Origin: Streptomyces sp. TN58
Lineage (GTDB): Bacteria > Actinomycetota > Actinomycetes > Streptomycetales > Streptomycetaceae
DNA: 64,000 nucleotides
NCBI RefSeq assembly: GCF_001941845.1
Contig: NZ_CP018870.1
Span: 2,697,001 to 2,761,000, forward strand
Direction: 5' to 3'
The position numbers and the translations under genes were made by a program. Position 1 is the first letter of the stretch. Each line of letters starts with the position of its first letter. Positions 51,899 to 62,018 of the stretch are shown here, piece by piece. The notes under the pieces were generated by a model. That model worked only from the letters and a program-made list of their open reading frames with translations, did not search any database and was not told the DNA's origin.

Positions 51899-53455
51899 AT
51901 GGACCGTTTCGACGAGGATTCGCAGACGCCGGCGCCGCCCGTGACCTTCACCGGCCGCAAGACGCTCGTGGCCGCCGGGGTGGCGGTGGTCCTGATCGCC
52001 GGGGCCCTGTTGATCCGCCCGGCCCGGACCGGTGACGACGCCCGTCCGCCGGGGCCGAGCGAACGCGCCGCCGCGGCGGTGGGGATGGGTGCGCCCGCTT
52101 CGGCGACGGACGTGGTGGCGCTGGTGGCGGACCGGGAGAAGTGGGTGGCGTCGCACGCCGACGACGACGCCTCGTGGGCGGTGCTCGGCTCCGCCTACAT
52201 CGAGCAGGCGCGGCGCACGGCGGACTCGGCCTGGTACCCGAAGGCGGAGAAGGCCCTGAAGCGGTCGCTGGAGGTGCGCCCGGCGGAGAAGGGCAACTTC
52301 GAGGCGATGACGGGCATGGGCGCGCTGGCCAATGCCCGGCGGGACTTCGGGACGGCCCGGAAGTGGGGCGAGCTGGTACGGGCGCAGGCGCCGAAGGAGT
52401 GGTCGGCGTACCCGGTGCTGGTGGACGCGTACACGGGGCTCGGCGACTACAAGGGCGCGCAGAAGGCGATGGAGCTGCTGCTGGAGCTGCGGCCGGGGCT
52501 GGTGGCGCACATCAGGGCCTCGCAGGTGTACCGGGACCGCGGCTGGCGCGAGGACGCGGTGGTGTCGATGGAGTCCGCGGCGGCCGCGGCGAAGGCTCCG
52601 GCCGAGAAGGCGTACGCGCTGTTCCGGCTCGGGGAGCTGTCGTGGGAGCGGGGTGAGCCGGCGGAGGCGCTGCGGCAGTACGAGGCGGCGCTGCGGACGG
52701 ATCCGGCGCAGGCGGAGGCGCTGGCGGGCCGGGCGCGGGCGCTGGCGGCGCTGGGGCGCGGCGGGGAGGCGGTGCGGGACTACCGGATGGCGCTGGGGCG
52801 GACCCCGGTGCCGCAGCTGGCGCGGGAGCTGGGCGAGCTGCTGGAGTCGCTGGGCCGGGATCAGGAGGCGCGCGCGCAGTACGACGCGCTGGCGACGATG
52901 GCGGTCCGTGACAGTGCGAACGGCGTGGACGCCGATGTGGTGCTGGGCCTGTACGAGGCGGACCACGGGGATCCGGCGGCGGCGGTGCGGCGGTTGTCGC
53001 AGGAGTGGGAGCGGCACAAGAGCATGCAGGCGGCGGACGCGCTGGGGTGGGCGCTGCACCGGGCGGGCGATCACACGGCGGCTCTGGAGTACGCGAAGAA
53101 GGCGACGGAGCCGGGGCTGCGCAGCGCGGACTTCGCCTATCACCGGGCGATGATCGAGCAGGCGCTGGGTGACGAGGCGGGAGCGCGGCGGCATCTGCAG
53201 GAGGCGCTGCGGACGAACCCGTACTTCTCTCCGGTGCGGGGGCCGCTGGCGAAGGAGGCGCTGGCGGCGATCGGTCAGCCGCCGCCGGGCGGGCCGGAGC
53301 ATCTGCAGCCGGTGGAGCCGTGGGTCGAGCCGGAGCTTCCGAAGCCGAACCCGGTGCCGAAGCCGAAGCCTGCGGCGAAGCCCGAGCCGTCGACGAAGCC
53401 TGAGCCGTCCGCGAAGCCCGAGCCGTCGGCGAAGCCGTCGCCGACCGCCCGCTGA
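51899..53455 (+). CDS. Membrane-anchored tetratricopeptide-repeat protein
   Basis: This 518-residue protein has one N-terminal membrane helix (TLVAAGVAVVLIAGALLI), a linker and about nine TPR units across residues 75-460 (for example AYALFRLGELSWERGEPAEA and QMALGWALHRAGDHTAALEY-like pairs). It ends in a Lys/Pro repeat tail (KPEPSTKPEPSAKPEPSAKP). It is probably an extracytoplasmic scaffold. ATG 51899 lacks a Shine-Dalgarno sequence. An in-frame ATG 30 bases earlier is possible. It is divergent from the GlcD-like gene. Confidence 0.8.
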   Translation: MDRFDEDSQTPAPPVTFTGRKTLVAAGVAVVLIAGALLIRPARTGDDARPPGPSERAAAAVGMGAPASATDVVALVADREKWVASHADDDASWAVLGSAYIEQARRTADSAWYPKAEKALKRSLEVRPAEKGNFEAMTGMGALANARRDFGTARKWGELVRAQAPKEWSAYPVLVDAYTGLGDYKGAQKAMELLLELRPGLVAHIRASQVYRDRGWREDAVVSMESAAAAAKAPAEKAYALFRLGELSWERGEPAEALRQYEAALRTDPAQAEALAGRARALAALGRGGEAVRDYRMALGRTPVPQLARELGELLESLGRDQEARAQYDALATMAVRDSANGVDADVVLGLYEADHGDPAAAVRRLSQEWERHKSMQAADALGWALHRAGDHTAALEYAKKATEPGLRSADFAYHRAMIEQALGDEAGARRHLQEALRTNPYFSPVRGPLAKEALAAIGQPPPGGPEHLQPVEPWVEPELPKPNPVPKPKPAAKPEPSTKPEPSAKPEPSAKPSPTAR

Positions 53456-53671
53456 GCTGCGGCGGGGGTGCGGTGGCCGCGCGTACGGCCCGGTGCGCGG
53501 GCGGGCGGCGGGTCGCCGCGCTCTGGCCCACTCCCCTCCGGAGGACACCACGCGGCGGCGCGCCCGGCCCCGCGCACCGGAGCCGACGGCAGCCCGGGGG
53601 CGTGGCGGTCGGATCTCGTCGGCCGGATCCGAACGGCACGCCCCAGGCCCCCGGCACGGGCCGGGGGCCTG

Positions 53672-53727
53672 TAGGGCCTGTATCGAGTTGCCCCGCGGCG
53701 TCGCGGCGCAACTCGATACAGGCCCTA
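53672..53727. terminator. Perfect 20-bp palindrome between TPR gene and hppD
   Basis: Arms 53672-53691 and 53708-53727 are fully complementary with a 16-base loop. It lies 18 bases beyond the hppD stop and serves both converging genes. Its outer bases TAGGGCCTGT resemble the terminal repeat of the IS5 element at 14143, so a mobile palindrome origin is possible. The preceding bases 53456-53671 carry no recognisable gene. Confidence 0.8.
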
Positions 53728-53744
53728 GGTACGTGCGCGCGACG

Positions 53745-54998
<1,254 letters not shown>

Positions 54999-55040
54999 CT
55001 ATGACCACCCACGGGCATGCGTGGGCTGCGGGAGGCTCGC

Positions 55041-55520
55041 GTGGGTATCGACGAACTCGACGGCCGGCTCATCGTCCTGCTCGCCCGCGAGCCCCGGATC
55101 GGGGTCCTGGAGGCCTCGCGCCGGCTGGGCGTGGCGCGCGGGACGGTGCAGGCGCGCCTGGACCGGCTCCAGTCCAACGGCGTCATCCGCGGCTTCGGCC
55201 CGCAGGTCGACCCGACGGCGCTCGGCTATCCGGTGACCGCGTTCGCCACGCTGGAGATCAAGCAGGGGCAGGGGGCCGACGTACGGGCACACCTGGACGG
55301 GGTCCCGGAGGTGCTGGAGCTGCACACCACCACCGGCCACGGGGACATGCTGTGCCGCCTGGTGGCCCGGTCCAACGCCGATCTCCAGCGGGTGATCGAC
55401 CGGGTCGTGGGCTTCGACGGGATCGTCAGGGCCTCGACGGCGATCGTGATGGAGAACCCGGTGCCGTTCCGGATCATCCCACTGGTGGAGCAGGCCGCAG
55501 AGGACGACAACAGGGGCTGA
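55041..55520 (+). CDS. Lrp/AsnC-family transcriptional regulator
   Basis: This 159-residue protein has an N-terminal helix-turn-helix (GIDELDGRLIVLLAREPRIG, then GVLEASRRLGVARGTVQARLDRL) and a C-terminal RAM ligand-binding domain (AFATLEIKQGQGADVRAHLD, ELHTTTGHGDMLCRLVAR). It probably senses an amino acid such as tyrosine or phenylalanine and controls the divergent hppD. GTG 55041 has GGGAGG about 6 bases upstream, and earlier in-frame starts have no site. Confidence 0.9.
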   Translation: MGIDELDGRLIVLLAREPRIGVLEASRRLGVARGTVQARLDRLQSNGVIRGFGPQVDPTALGYPVTAFATLEIKQGQGADVRAHLDGVPEVLELHTTTGHGDMLCRLVARSNADLQRVIDRVVGFDGIVRASTAIVMENPVPFRIIPLVEQAAEDDNRG

Positions 55521-55555
55521 ACACGGGGGCGCTGGGCCCGAGTTCCAAAGAAAGG

Positions 55556-55606
55556 GTTGCAAATAAATCCTTGCACAGGTTTCTTTGCAACTCTACGGTG
55601 GAGCCA
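55556..55606 (+). promoter_or_regulatory. Leaderless promoter and operator of the ArsR-MFS pair
   Basis: A -35 TTGCAC (55571-55576), a 17-base spacer and -10 TACGGT (55594-55599) place the transcript start at about 55606, exactly at the ATG. The perfect inverted repeat GTTGCAAA (55556-55563) and TTTGCAAC (55584-55591) straddles the -35 region, as expected for an ArsR-type repressor site. Confidence 0.65.
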
Positions 55607-56271
55607 TGCCCGAGAACAGCGAACGCAGCGAACGCTTGACGTCCACAGGCCCGTTGGGGTCCGGGCAGCCCGTACAGCCGGACGTCCGCTCCCTCGACGC
55701 CCGCGCCCTGCGCGGCCTCGCCCACCCCCTGCGCATGCGCCTGCTGGCCGCCCTGCGCCAGGACGGGCCCGCGACCGCCTCCCGGCTGGCCGAGCGTCTC
55801 GGCGAGTCCAGCGGCGCCACCAGCTACCACCTGCGCCAACTCGCCGCGCACGGCTTCGTCGAGGACGCACCGGAGCACGGCAAGGGCCGCGAGCGGTGGT
55901 GGCGGGCCGCCCACGAGGGCACCCGCTTCGACGAGACGCTGGTCGACGACGGCGACGAGGCCACGCGCGCCGCGGCGGACGTCTTCCTGCGCCAGATCGC
56001 CGCGACCCACGCGCGGGAGGTCAACACCTGGCTGGCCACCTCGCACACCTGGTCACCGCAGTGGCGGACCGGCTCGGACTTCAGCGACTTCACGCTCCGG
56101 CTGACCGCCGCGCAGACCGACGAACTGGTCCACAAGCTGCACGACGTGATCAACAGCTACCGCGACCTGCCCGCCGAGGAGGGCACGGAGACGGTCCGCT
56201 TCCACACCCACGCCCTCCCGCGCCGCACCCGCGAGGTGCCGGGCAGTGCCGACCACCGCGGCGCCGAATGA
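55606..56271 (+). CDS. ArsR-like winged-helix transcriptional regulator
   Basis: This 221-residue regulator has a winged helix-turn-helix (LRGLAHPLRMRLLAALRQDG, then ASRLAERLGESSGATSYHLRQL) at about residues 34-90. The wing follows (GRERWWRAAHEG), then a helical C-terminal half that may sense a ligand. Its stop overlaps the MFS gene start (ATGA), so it very likely represses the exporter gene together with itself. The promoter suggests leaderless translation from ATG 55606. Confidence 0.88.
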   Translation: MPENSERSERLTSTGPLGSGQPVQPDVRSLDARALRGLAHPLRMRLLAALRQDGPATASRLAERLGESSGATSYHLRQLAAHGFVEDAPEHGKGRERWWRAAHEGTRFDETLVDDGDEATRAAADVFLRQIAATHAREVNTWLATSHTWSPQWRTGSDFSDFTLRLTAAQTDELVHKLHDVINSYRDLPAEEGTETVRFHTHALPRRTREVPGSADHRGAE

Positions 56272-57563
56272 GCCGGCGTCCGCTGGCCGCCGTTCTGGCC
56301 GCCAACACCATCTCCACCGCCGGCAGTTCACTCACCCTGATCGGTGTCCCGTGGTTCGTGCTCCAGACCACGGGCAGCGCGGGCCGGGCCGGCGTCGTCG
56401 CCTTCTGCGCCACCCTGCCCGTCATCGTGGCCGCCCTGGTCGGCGGACCGGTCATCGACCGGATCGGCCGCCGCCGCGTCTCCGCCGCCTCCGACCTGAT
56501 CTGCGGCCTGGCGGTCGGCGCGATCCCGCTGCTGCACCACCTGGGCGTGCTGGAGTTCTGGATGCTGTGCGCGCTGATGGCCGTCGGCGGCCTGGTGCAC
56601 ACCCCCGGACTGACCGCCCGCGGTGTCCTCCTGCCGAACCTGGCCGAGCACGCGGGCACGACCCTCGCCCGGGCCGCGAGCCTCTACGACGCGGTCTCGC
56701 GCGGGGCCCGTATGGTCGGGGCGGCCGTGGCCGGACTGCTGATCGCCGGGTTCGGCGCCGAGACGGTACTGCTGCTGGACGCCGCCACCTTCGGGGTGTC
56801 GGCGCTGCTCGTCTGCGCCTTCCTGCGCGGAGTCCCGGCCGCCGAGCCGCAACGGGCCGCCGGCAAGGTGTCGTTCGCCGCCTTTTCCGCCGAACTCGCC
56901 GAGGGCTGGGTGTTCCTGACCCGTTCCCGCCTGCTCCTGGCCATCACGGTGATGGTCATGATGACCAACGGCCTGGACCAGGGCTGGTCCTCGGTCCTGC
57001 TGCCCGTGCACGGCCGGGACGTCCTCGGCGGCGCCACCGCGATCGGCCTGATGATCTCCCTCTTCGGCGGTTTCGCACTGCTGGGTGCCCTGCTCTACGG
57101 GATGTGGGGCGAGCGCTTCCCGCGCCGGACGGTGTTCGCGGCGGCCTTCCTGGTGTCCGGCGCCACCCGGTACGCGGTCGCCGCCGTCACCGACACGACG
57201 CTGCCGCTCGCGGTGACGATGGCGCTGGCCGGACTGGGCGCGGGCATGCTGAACCCGATCCTGTCCACGGTCGTCTACGAGCAGGTCCCCGAGGAGCTGC
57301 GCAGCCGGGTCGCGGGGGTGAGCACCGCGGGCTGCGAGCTGACCATGCCGATGGGCGGGCTGGCGGCGGGACTGCTCGTCGACGGCTTCGGGGTGGGCAC
57401 CACGCTGCTGCTCTTCGGCGGCACCTACCTGCTCACGACGCTCGCACCGCTGGTGTTCCCCGCCTGGCGGGGGATGGAGCGTGAGCCGGACGTCAGCAGG
57501 ACGGGGCGGCCTCTCCCCGGTTCAGCGCGCGAAGAGCGTTCACCGCATCCGTCAGCGAAGTGA
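56268..57563 (+). CDS. MFS transporter (drug efflux type)
   Basis: This 431-residue membrane protein has about 12 helices. The family motif A variant GGPVIDRIGRRRVSAASDL follows helix 2, and a second copy, YGMWGERFPRRTVFAA, lies after helix 8. The type resembles macrolide or antibiotic efflux proteins of actinobacteria. It is co-translated with the ArsR-like gene and regulated with it. The 3' end overlaps the convergent Lon-like protease gene by 71 bases. Confidence 0.87.
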   Translation: MSRRPLAAVLAANTISTAGSSLTLIGVPWFVLQTTGSAGRAGVVAFCATLPVIVAALVGGPVIDRIGRRRVSAASDLICGLAVGAIPLLHHLGVLEFWMLCALMAVGGLVHTPGLTARGVLLPNLAEHAGTTLARAASLYDAVSRGARMVGAAVAGLLIAGFGAETVLLLDAATFGVSALLVCAFLRGVPAAEPQRAAGKVSFAAFSAELAEGWVFLTRSRLLLAITVMVMMTNGLDQGWSSVLLPVHGRDVLGGATAIGLMISLFGGFALLGALLYGMWGERFPRRTVFAAAFLVSGATRYAVAAVTDTTLPLAVTMALAGLGAGMLNPILSTVVYEQVPEELRSRVAGVSTAGCELTMPMGGLAAGLLVDGFGVGTTLLLFGGTYLLTTLAPLVFPAWRGMEREPDVSRTGRPLPGSAREERSPHPSAK

Positions 57564-58290
57564 CGGGCACCAGCTGGAGCCCGTCGGGCAGCTCGGCCTG
57601 GGCGTCCGCGCACTCGTCCTTCGGTACGAGGAACACAGTGGCACCGTCGCGCCGCGCGGCCTGCGTCTTCAGGGCCACGCCGCCGACGGCGCCGACCTTG
57701 CCGTCGGCGGTGATGGTGCCCGTACCGGCGATGGTGCGGCCGCCGGTGAGGTCGCCGCCGCTGCCGTCGCCGTCGATCTTGTCGACGATGCCGAGGGAGA
57801 AGAGCAGCCCGGCGCTCGGGCCGCCGACGTCGGCGAGATTGAGGTCGACCTTCACGTCCTTGGGGTCCTTGTGGAGGAAGCCGAGGGCGGCGTCGGCGGC
57901 GGACGACTGCGACCTGGCCATCTCCTCCAGGTTGTGCTTCTCGATCTCCTCGTCGCTTCCACCGGAGGAGTAGACGACCTCACGGGGCAGGACGGCCCGA
58001 TCAGCCGCGAACCAGTAGTCGGCGAGCTCGTGCAGCTGCATCGTCGAGGACGGTCCGGTGGCCCGGATGGTCGTCATCCGCAGCTGCCCGCTGGTGTCCC
58101 GGACGGGGGCCCCGGAGACGGTGATGACGGGCTTGCCCTGGTCGGAGCCCAGCACGTCGGCCGTGAGCCCGGGCTCGGCGACCACGAAGGGCAGCGGCGC
58201 GAAGGCCGCGGCGGCGAACAGCCCGAGAACGGGCACGGCGCAGACGGCCAGGGCGGCGGGACGCGGCAGACGTGTGAGACGAGAGAGCAC
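57493..58290 (-). CDS. Membrane-anchored Lon-type (S16) serine protease
   Basis: This 265-residue protein of the YlbL type has one N-terminal membrane helix (ALAVCAVPVLGLFAAAAF). An S16 peptidase domain follows with catalytic Ser159 in DVGGPSAGLLFSLG and Lys208 in GAVGGVALKTQAA. A PDZ domain is usual between anchor and protease in relatives. Here the region 40-140 is short and the PDZ is not obvious. It probably cuts envelope proteins. The start is ATG 58290. The gene overlaps the convergent MFS gene by 71 bases. Confidence 0.82.
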   Translation of the reverse strand: MLSRLTRLPRPAALAVCAVPVLGLFAAAAFAPLPFVVAEPGLTADVLGSDQGKPVITVSGAPVRDTSGQLRMTTIRATGPSSTMQLHELADYWFAADRAVLPREVVYSSGGSDEEIEKHNLEEMARSQSSAADAALGFLHKDPKDVKVDLNLADVGGPSAGLLFSLGIVDKIDGDGSGGDLTGGRTIAGTGTITADGKVGAVGGVALKTQAARRDGATVFLVPKDECADAQAELPDGLQLVPVTSLTDAVNALRALNRGEAAPSC

Positions 58291-58352
58291 CCGCCCAATC
58301 TATCCGCCCCGCCTGCCGTTCCAGCCCCGCCGTCCAATCCGGCCCCGCCGGC

Positions 58353-58390
58353 GTTCGAGGCGCGGGGGTCCGGGGGCGGAGCCCCCGGCA
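58353..58390. repeat. Copy of the dispersed GC-rich repeat upstream of the Lon-like gene
   Basis: CCCCGCCGGCGTTCGAGGCG followed by CGGGGGTCCGGGGGCGGAGCC repeats the unit seen at 36191, 42547 and 19413. It lies between the Lon-like and IclR genes on the minus strand and can act as a terminator of the IclR gene. Confidence 0.75.
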
Positions 58391-58445
58391 ACGGCGCCGC
58401 AGACGGGTACGGGCCCCGGCACTCCGGATCCGCCGAGCCCGCGGC

Positions 58446-59087
58446 CTAGCGAAGGGCGTCGGCGACCTCCCGCGCCGCGTCCACCACCCGCGGGCCCACC
58501 CGCTCCGGCACGGCGTCGGCCAGCATGACGACGCCGACGCTGCCCTCCAGCCCGCTGATGCCGACCAGCGGCGCCGCGGCCCCGCTGGCGCCTGCTTCGA
58601 GCTCTCCGTGGGTGAGCGTGTACCCCGGTTCGATGAGGGAGCCCTGACGGGCGGCCAGGATGGCCCGGCCGGCGGCCCCGCGGTCCAGCGGGTGGCGGAA
58701 ACCGGCCCGGTAGGCGACGTGGTAGTCCGTCCAGGTCGGCTCGACGACGGCGACGGCGAGCGCCTCGGTGCCGTCGACGAGCGTCAGGTGCGCGGTGGCG
58801 CCTATGTCCTCGGCGAGGGACCGCAGCGCGGGCAGGGCGGCCTCGCGCACCAGCGGGTGCACCTGCCGGCCCAGCCGCAGCACCCCGAGTCCGACCCTGG
58901 CCCGGCCGCCGAGGTCACGGCGGACCAGGGCGTGCTGTTCGAGGGTGGCGAGGAGCCGGTAGACCACCGTGCGGTTGACGCCGAGGCGGTTGGAGAGCTC
59001 GGTGACGGTCAGACCGTGGTCGGTGTCGGCGAGCAGTTTGAGGACTCTGAGCCCTCTGTCGAGAGTCTGGGAGGTTTCCGCGGTCAC
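58446..59087 (-). CDS. IclR-family transcriptional regulator
   Basis: This 213-residue protein has an N-terminal winged helix (TLDRGLRVLKLLADTDHGLT, VTELSNRLGVNRTVVYRLLATLE) and a C-terminal IclR effector domain (AHLTLVDGTEALAVAVVEP, HPLDRGAAGRAILAARQ). IclR proteins respond to small carboxylic or aromatic acids. The effector and target genes are unknown. GTG 59087 has GGAGAGG about 6 bases upstream. The longer open frame upstream is Arg/Pro-rich and unlikely to be coding. Confidence 0.88.
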   Translation of the reverse strand: MTAETSQTLDRGLRVLKLLADTDHGLTVTELSNRLGVNRTVVYRLLATLEQHALVRRDLGGRARVGLGVLRLGRQVHPLVREAALPALRSLAEDIGATAHLTLVDGTEALAVAVVEPTWTDYHVAYRAGFRHPLDRGAAGRAILAARQGSLIEPGYTLTHGELEAGASGAAAPLVGISGLEGSVGVVMLADAVPERVGPRVVDAAREVADALR

Positions 59088-59511
59088 GACGCCTCTCCCT
59101 CTTTCGGTGAGCGGCGGTGACTCTCGCGGTGGCGCACCGCCGGTCCCGCGGCGGCGCACAGGAGAGGCCGCCGGTAGCGGCCATTGCACCGGCTGCGCTC
59201 CCGCGGCGGCGCTGCCACGGTGCGTTCGATGCGGGGAATGTAGCGAGCAGGTCCGCTCAGCGGAAGGGCTCGTCCAGAATCCGGGCGCGCGCTACCTGTT
59301 TGTGCCGTTTCCTGATCGCCTCAAGTGTCGTTTCGTGACAACGATTCGCACAGGCGCGGAAGTGGCGGGACGAGGACGGGGCCCGTGCGAACCTCCGCAC
59401 GGACCCCGTCACACGTACTGGGCGAAACCCCCGAACCCAACCGAACCCGCTGCACTCGGCGCACTCGGCGCACTCGGCGCACTCGGCGCACTCTCGGCGC
59501 ACTCGGCGCGG
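59088..59511. other. Intergenic region between IclR and helicase genes, with a 9-bp tandem repeat
   Basis: No gene is supported in these 424 bases. The IclR promoter should lie at about 59100-59200. Near the helicase stop the sequence GCACTCGGC is repeated, which is annotated separately. AT-richer sequence around 59310-59350 (CCTCAAGTGTCGTTTCGTGACAACG) carries no recognised site. Confidence 0.5.
59452..59507. repeat. Tandem repeat of GCACTCGGC, six units
   Basis: The units lie at 59452, 59461, 59470, 59479, 59488 (with a 2-base insertion TC) and 59499. The array ends 5 bases from the helicase stop on the minus strand. Copy-number change here would not alter the protein. It may form part of a structured 3' end. 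Confidence 0.85.
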
Positions 59512-61296
59512 TCAGCGCATACGGGTCGCCCACTCCTGCACCTTCTTGATGCGCTCGCGGATCTGCCCCGCCGTCGCCTCCGCGCTCGGCGGTCCGCCGC
59601 AGACGCGGCGCAGCTCCGTGTGGATCACGCCGTGCGGCTTGCCGCTCTGGTGGACGTAGGCTCCCACCATCGTGTTGAGCGACTTGCGCAGCTCCAGCAG
59701 TTCCTTGTGGGAAACCACGGGCCGCCGCTCGGCCGGCAGCTCCAGCAGGTCCGCCTCCGTGTCGGGCTTGCGGCGGCTGTGCGCGATCTGCCGGGACTGC
59801 CGCTTCTGCAGCAGCATCTGCACCTGGTCCGGTTCGAGCAGCCCGGGGATGCCGAGGTAGTCCTGCTCCTCCTCGCTGCCGGGGTGGGCCTGCATGCCGA
59901 ACTCGGCGCCGTCGTAGAGCACCCGGTCGAAGACGGCGTCGGACTCCAGTGCCTCGAAGGACATCTGCTCGTCCTCGCCGGTGTCCTCGTCCTCCTGCCG
60001 GTTCGCCTCGTCCATCTCCTTCTCGGACTCGGCGTAGGGGTCCTCCTCGCCCTGCTTCTTCGGCTTGTCGAGGACGTGGTCGCGTTCGACCTCCATCTCG
60101 TTGGCGAAGCCGAGGAGGTAGGGGATGGTCGGCAGGAACACCGACGCCGTCTCGCCGCGCCTGCGCGAGCGCACGAAGCGGCCGACGGCCTGGGCGAAGA
60201 ACAGCGGGGTGGAGATCGTCGTCGCGTACACGCCGACCGCGAGGCGCGGTACGTCGACGCCCTCGGACACCATGCGGACGGCGACCATCCAGCGGTCGTC
60301 GTTCGCGCTGAAGGTGTCGATGTTCTTCGACGCGCCGGTGTCGTCGGACAGCACCAGGGTGGGCCTGGTCCCGGTGATCTCCCGGATGAGCTTGGCGTAC
60401 GCGCGTGCCGAGTCCTGGTCGGAGGCGATGACGAGGCCGCCGGCGTCCGGGATGCCCTTGCGGACCTCGGTGAGCCGCCGGTCGGCGGCGCGCAGCACGT
60501 TCGGCATCCATTCGCCGCGCGGGTCCAGGGCGGTGCGCCAGGCCTGCGAGATGGCGTCCTTGGTCATCGGCTCGCCGAGGCGGGCGGCGATCTCGTCGCC
60601 GGCCTTGGTCCGCCAGCGCATGTTGCCGCTGTAGGAGAGGAAGATGACCGGCCGGACGACGCCGTCGCCGAGTGCGTTGCCGTAGCCGTAGGTGTAGTCG
60701 GCGGAGGAGCGCCGGATGCCGTCGTTGCCCTCTTCGTAGGTGACGAAGGGGATGGGGTTGGTGTCGGAGCGGAAGGGCGTCCCGGTCAGCGCGAGCCGGC
60801 GGGTCGCCGGGTCGAACGCCTCCAGGCAGGCCTCGCCCCAGGACTTCGAGTCGCCGGCGTGGTGGATCTCGTCGAGGATCACCAGGGTCTTGCGCTGCTC
60901 GCAGCGGTTGCGGTGGAGCATGGGGCGCACGCCGACGCCGGCGTAGGTGACGGCGACGCCGTGGTAGTCCTTGCTGAGCGGGCCGGCCGAGTATTCGGGG
61001 TCCAGCCGGATGCCTATCCGGGCCGCGGCCTCCGCCCACTGCTTCTTCAGGTGCTCGGTGGGTGCGACGACGGTCACCTGCTGCACGACGTGGTGGTGCA
61101 GCAGCCAGGAGGCGAGGGTCAGGGCGAAGGTGGTCTTGCCTGCGCCGGGGGTCGCGACGGCGAGGAAGTCGCGGGGCTGGTTCTGGATATAGCGGTCCAG
61201 CGCTCCCTGCTGCCAGGCGCGCAGCTTGCTGGCGGTGCCCCACGGGGCACGGCCGGGGAAGGCGGGTGAGAGGTGGTGGGAGGCGGTAGTAGTCAC
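59512..61296 (-). CDS. DEAD/DEAH-box helicase
   Basis: This 594-residue superfamily II helicase has a Q-motif-like LRAWQQGALDRYI, motif I AVATPGAGKTTFAL, motif II ILDEIHHAGD (DEIH), motif III ALTGTPFR and motif VI QAVGRFVRSRRRG. The C-terminal third is acidic and then helical. It is widespread in actinobacteria as a probable DNA or RNA repair helicase. GTG 61296 is preferred because GGAG precedes it closely. The in-frame sequence upstream is Arg/Pro-rich. The gene is followed by the GCACTCGGC tandem repeat. Confidence 0.9.
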   Translation of the reverse strand: MTTTASHHLSPAFPGRAPWGTASKLRAWQQGALDRYIQNQPRDFLAVATPGAGKTTFALTLASWLLHHHVVQQVTVVAPTEHLKKQWAEAAARIGIRLDPEYSAGPLSKDYHGVAVTYAGVGVRPMLHRNRCEQRKTLVILDEIHHAGDSKSWGEACLEAFDPATRRLALTGTPFRSDTNPIPFVTYEEGNDGIRRSSADYTYGYGNALGDGVVRPVIFLSYSGNMRWRTKAGDEIAARLGEPMTKDAISQAWRTALDPRGEWMPNVLRAADRRLTEVRKGIPDAGGLVIASDQDSARAYAKLIREITGTRPTLVLSDDTGASKNIDTFSANDDRWMVAVRMVSEGVDVPRLAVGVYATTISTPLFFAQAVGRFVRSRRRGETASVFLPTIPYLLGFANEMEVERDHVLDKPKKQGEEDPYAESEKEMDEANRQEDEDTGEDEQMSFEALESDAVFDRVLYDGAEFGMQAHPGSEEEQDYLGIPGLLEPDQVQMLLQKRQSRQIAHSRRKPDTEADLLELPAERRPVVSHKELLELRKSLNTMVGAYVHQSGKPHGVIHTELRRVCGGPPSAEATAGQIRERIKKVQEWATRMR

Positions 61297-61444
61297 GGTC
61301 TCCGGTTCGTGCTCTCGGCGTACTCGGTAAGGGGCAGGCGGTCGTACGTAGGACAACCGGGCCACCCTACCGGGGTGGGCCCGTCCCTCGCGGAGGGACA
61401 GGCCCGTGACCTCGGGCGGTGCGGCGAGCGTCACATCGCCTGCC

Positions 61445-61813
61445 TCAGCGCGCGAACCTCGGCAGCTGCGCAGCGATCTTGGGTACGTCGAGAGCCCCCT
61501 GGCACACGTCCAGCACGAACTGCTCGGCTTCGTCCACGTCGAACTCGGGGTCGAGCGGATGCCCGTTCATGTGGAGGAAGACCCAGGCCGCGTACCAGGC
61601 AATGCGCTTGTTCCCGTCTACCAGCCCGTGGTTGCGGGCCAGCGATTCCATCAGAGCCGCCGCCTTCTGCCAGATGTCCGGGTAGGCGTCCTGGCCGAAC
61701 ACGCTCGCCTGCGGGCGCGCCAGTGCCGAGTCGAGGAGACCGTAGTCGCGCACTTCGTCCGCTCCGAGACGCTCCGCGAGGTTGAGTAGCTCGGGAAGCG
61801 TGAGGTAGTGCAT
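61445..61813 (-). CDS. doc: Doc/Fic-type toxin
   Basis: This 122-residue protein has the Fic core HGLVDGNKRIAW, with His62, Asp66 and the GNKR residues 67-70 matching HxxxDGNKR. Doc toxins transfer phosphate to the elongation factor EF-Tu and stop translation, and other Fic proteins transfer AMP. The length and the overlap with a small RHH gene support a Doc-type toxin. The usual Phe of HxFxDGNKR is Leu here. Its start shares a base with the antitoxin stop (TGATG). Confidence 0.88.
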   Translation of the reverse strand: MHYLTLPELLNLAERLGADEVRDYGLLDSALARPQASVFGQDAYPDIWQKAAALMESLARNHGLVDGNKRIAWYAAWVFLHMNGHPLDPEFDVDEAEQFVLDVCQGALDVPKIAAQLPRFAR

Positions 61814-62010
61814 CAGGCAAGCCTCCGGTTCAGCTCTGCGCTCGCCTTCAGCACATGCTCCGCCGCCTCGTTGAACAGTCGGGAGTGTTCGTTTACGGCC
61901 TTGATGACCGCGTCGTGCGCGAAGGACTGCATGCTCCGGCCCTCCGCCTCGGCGCGCTCGCGCAGGGCGTCCAGCTCTTCTTCGGTGAATCTGACGTTGA
62001 GACCAGCCAT
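61813..62010 (-). CDS. Ribbon-helix-helix antitoxin
   Basis: This 65-residue protein begins with NVRFTEEELDALRERAEAEG, a typical ribbon-helix-helix DNA-binding domain, and has a helical tail (SRLFNEAAEHVLKASAEL) that would wrap the toxin. It precedes and overlaps the Doc gene and probably represses the operon at the direct repeats just upstream. The start is ATG 62010. The ribosome binding site is weak. Confidence 0.85.
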   Translation of the reverse strand: MAGLNVRFTEEELDALRERAEAEGRSMQSFAHDAVIKAVNEHSRLFNEAAEHVLKASAELNRRLA

Positions 62011-62018
62011 GGAATGAC

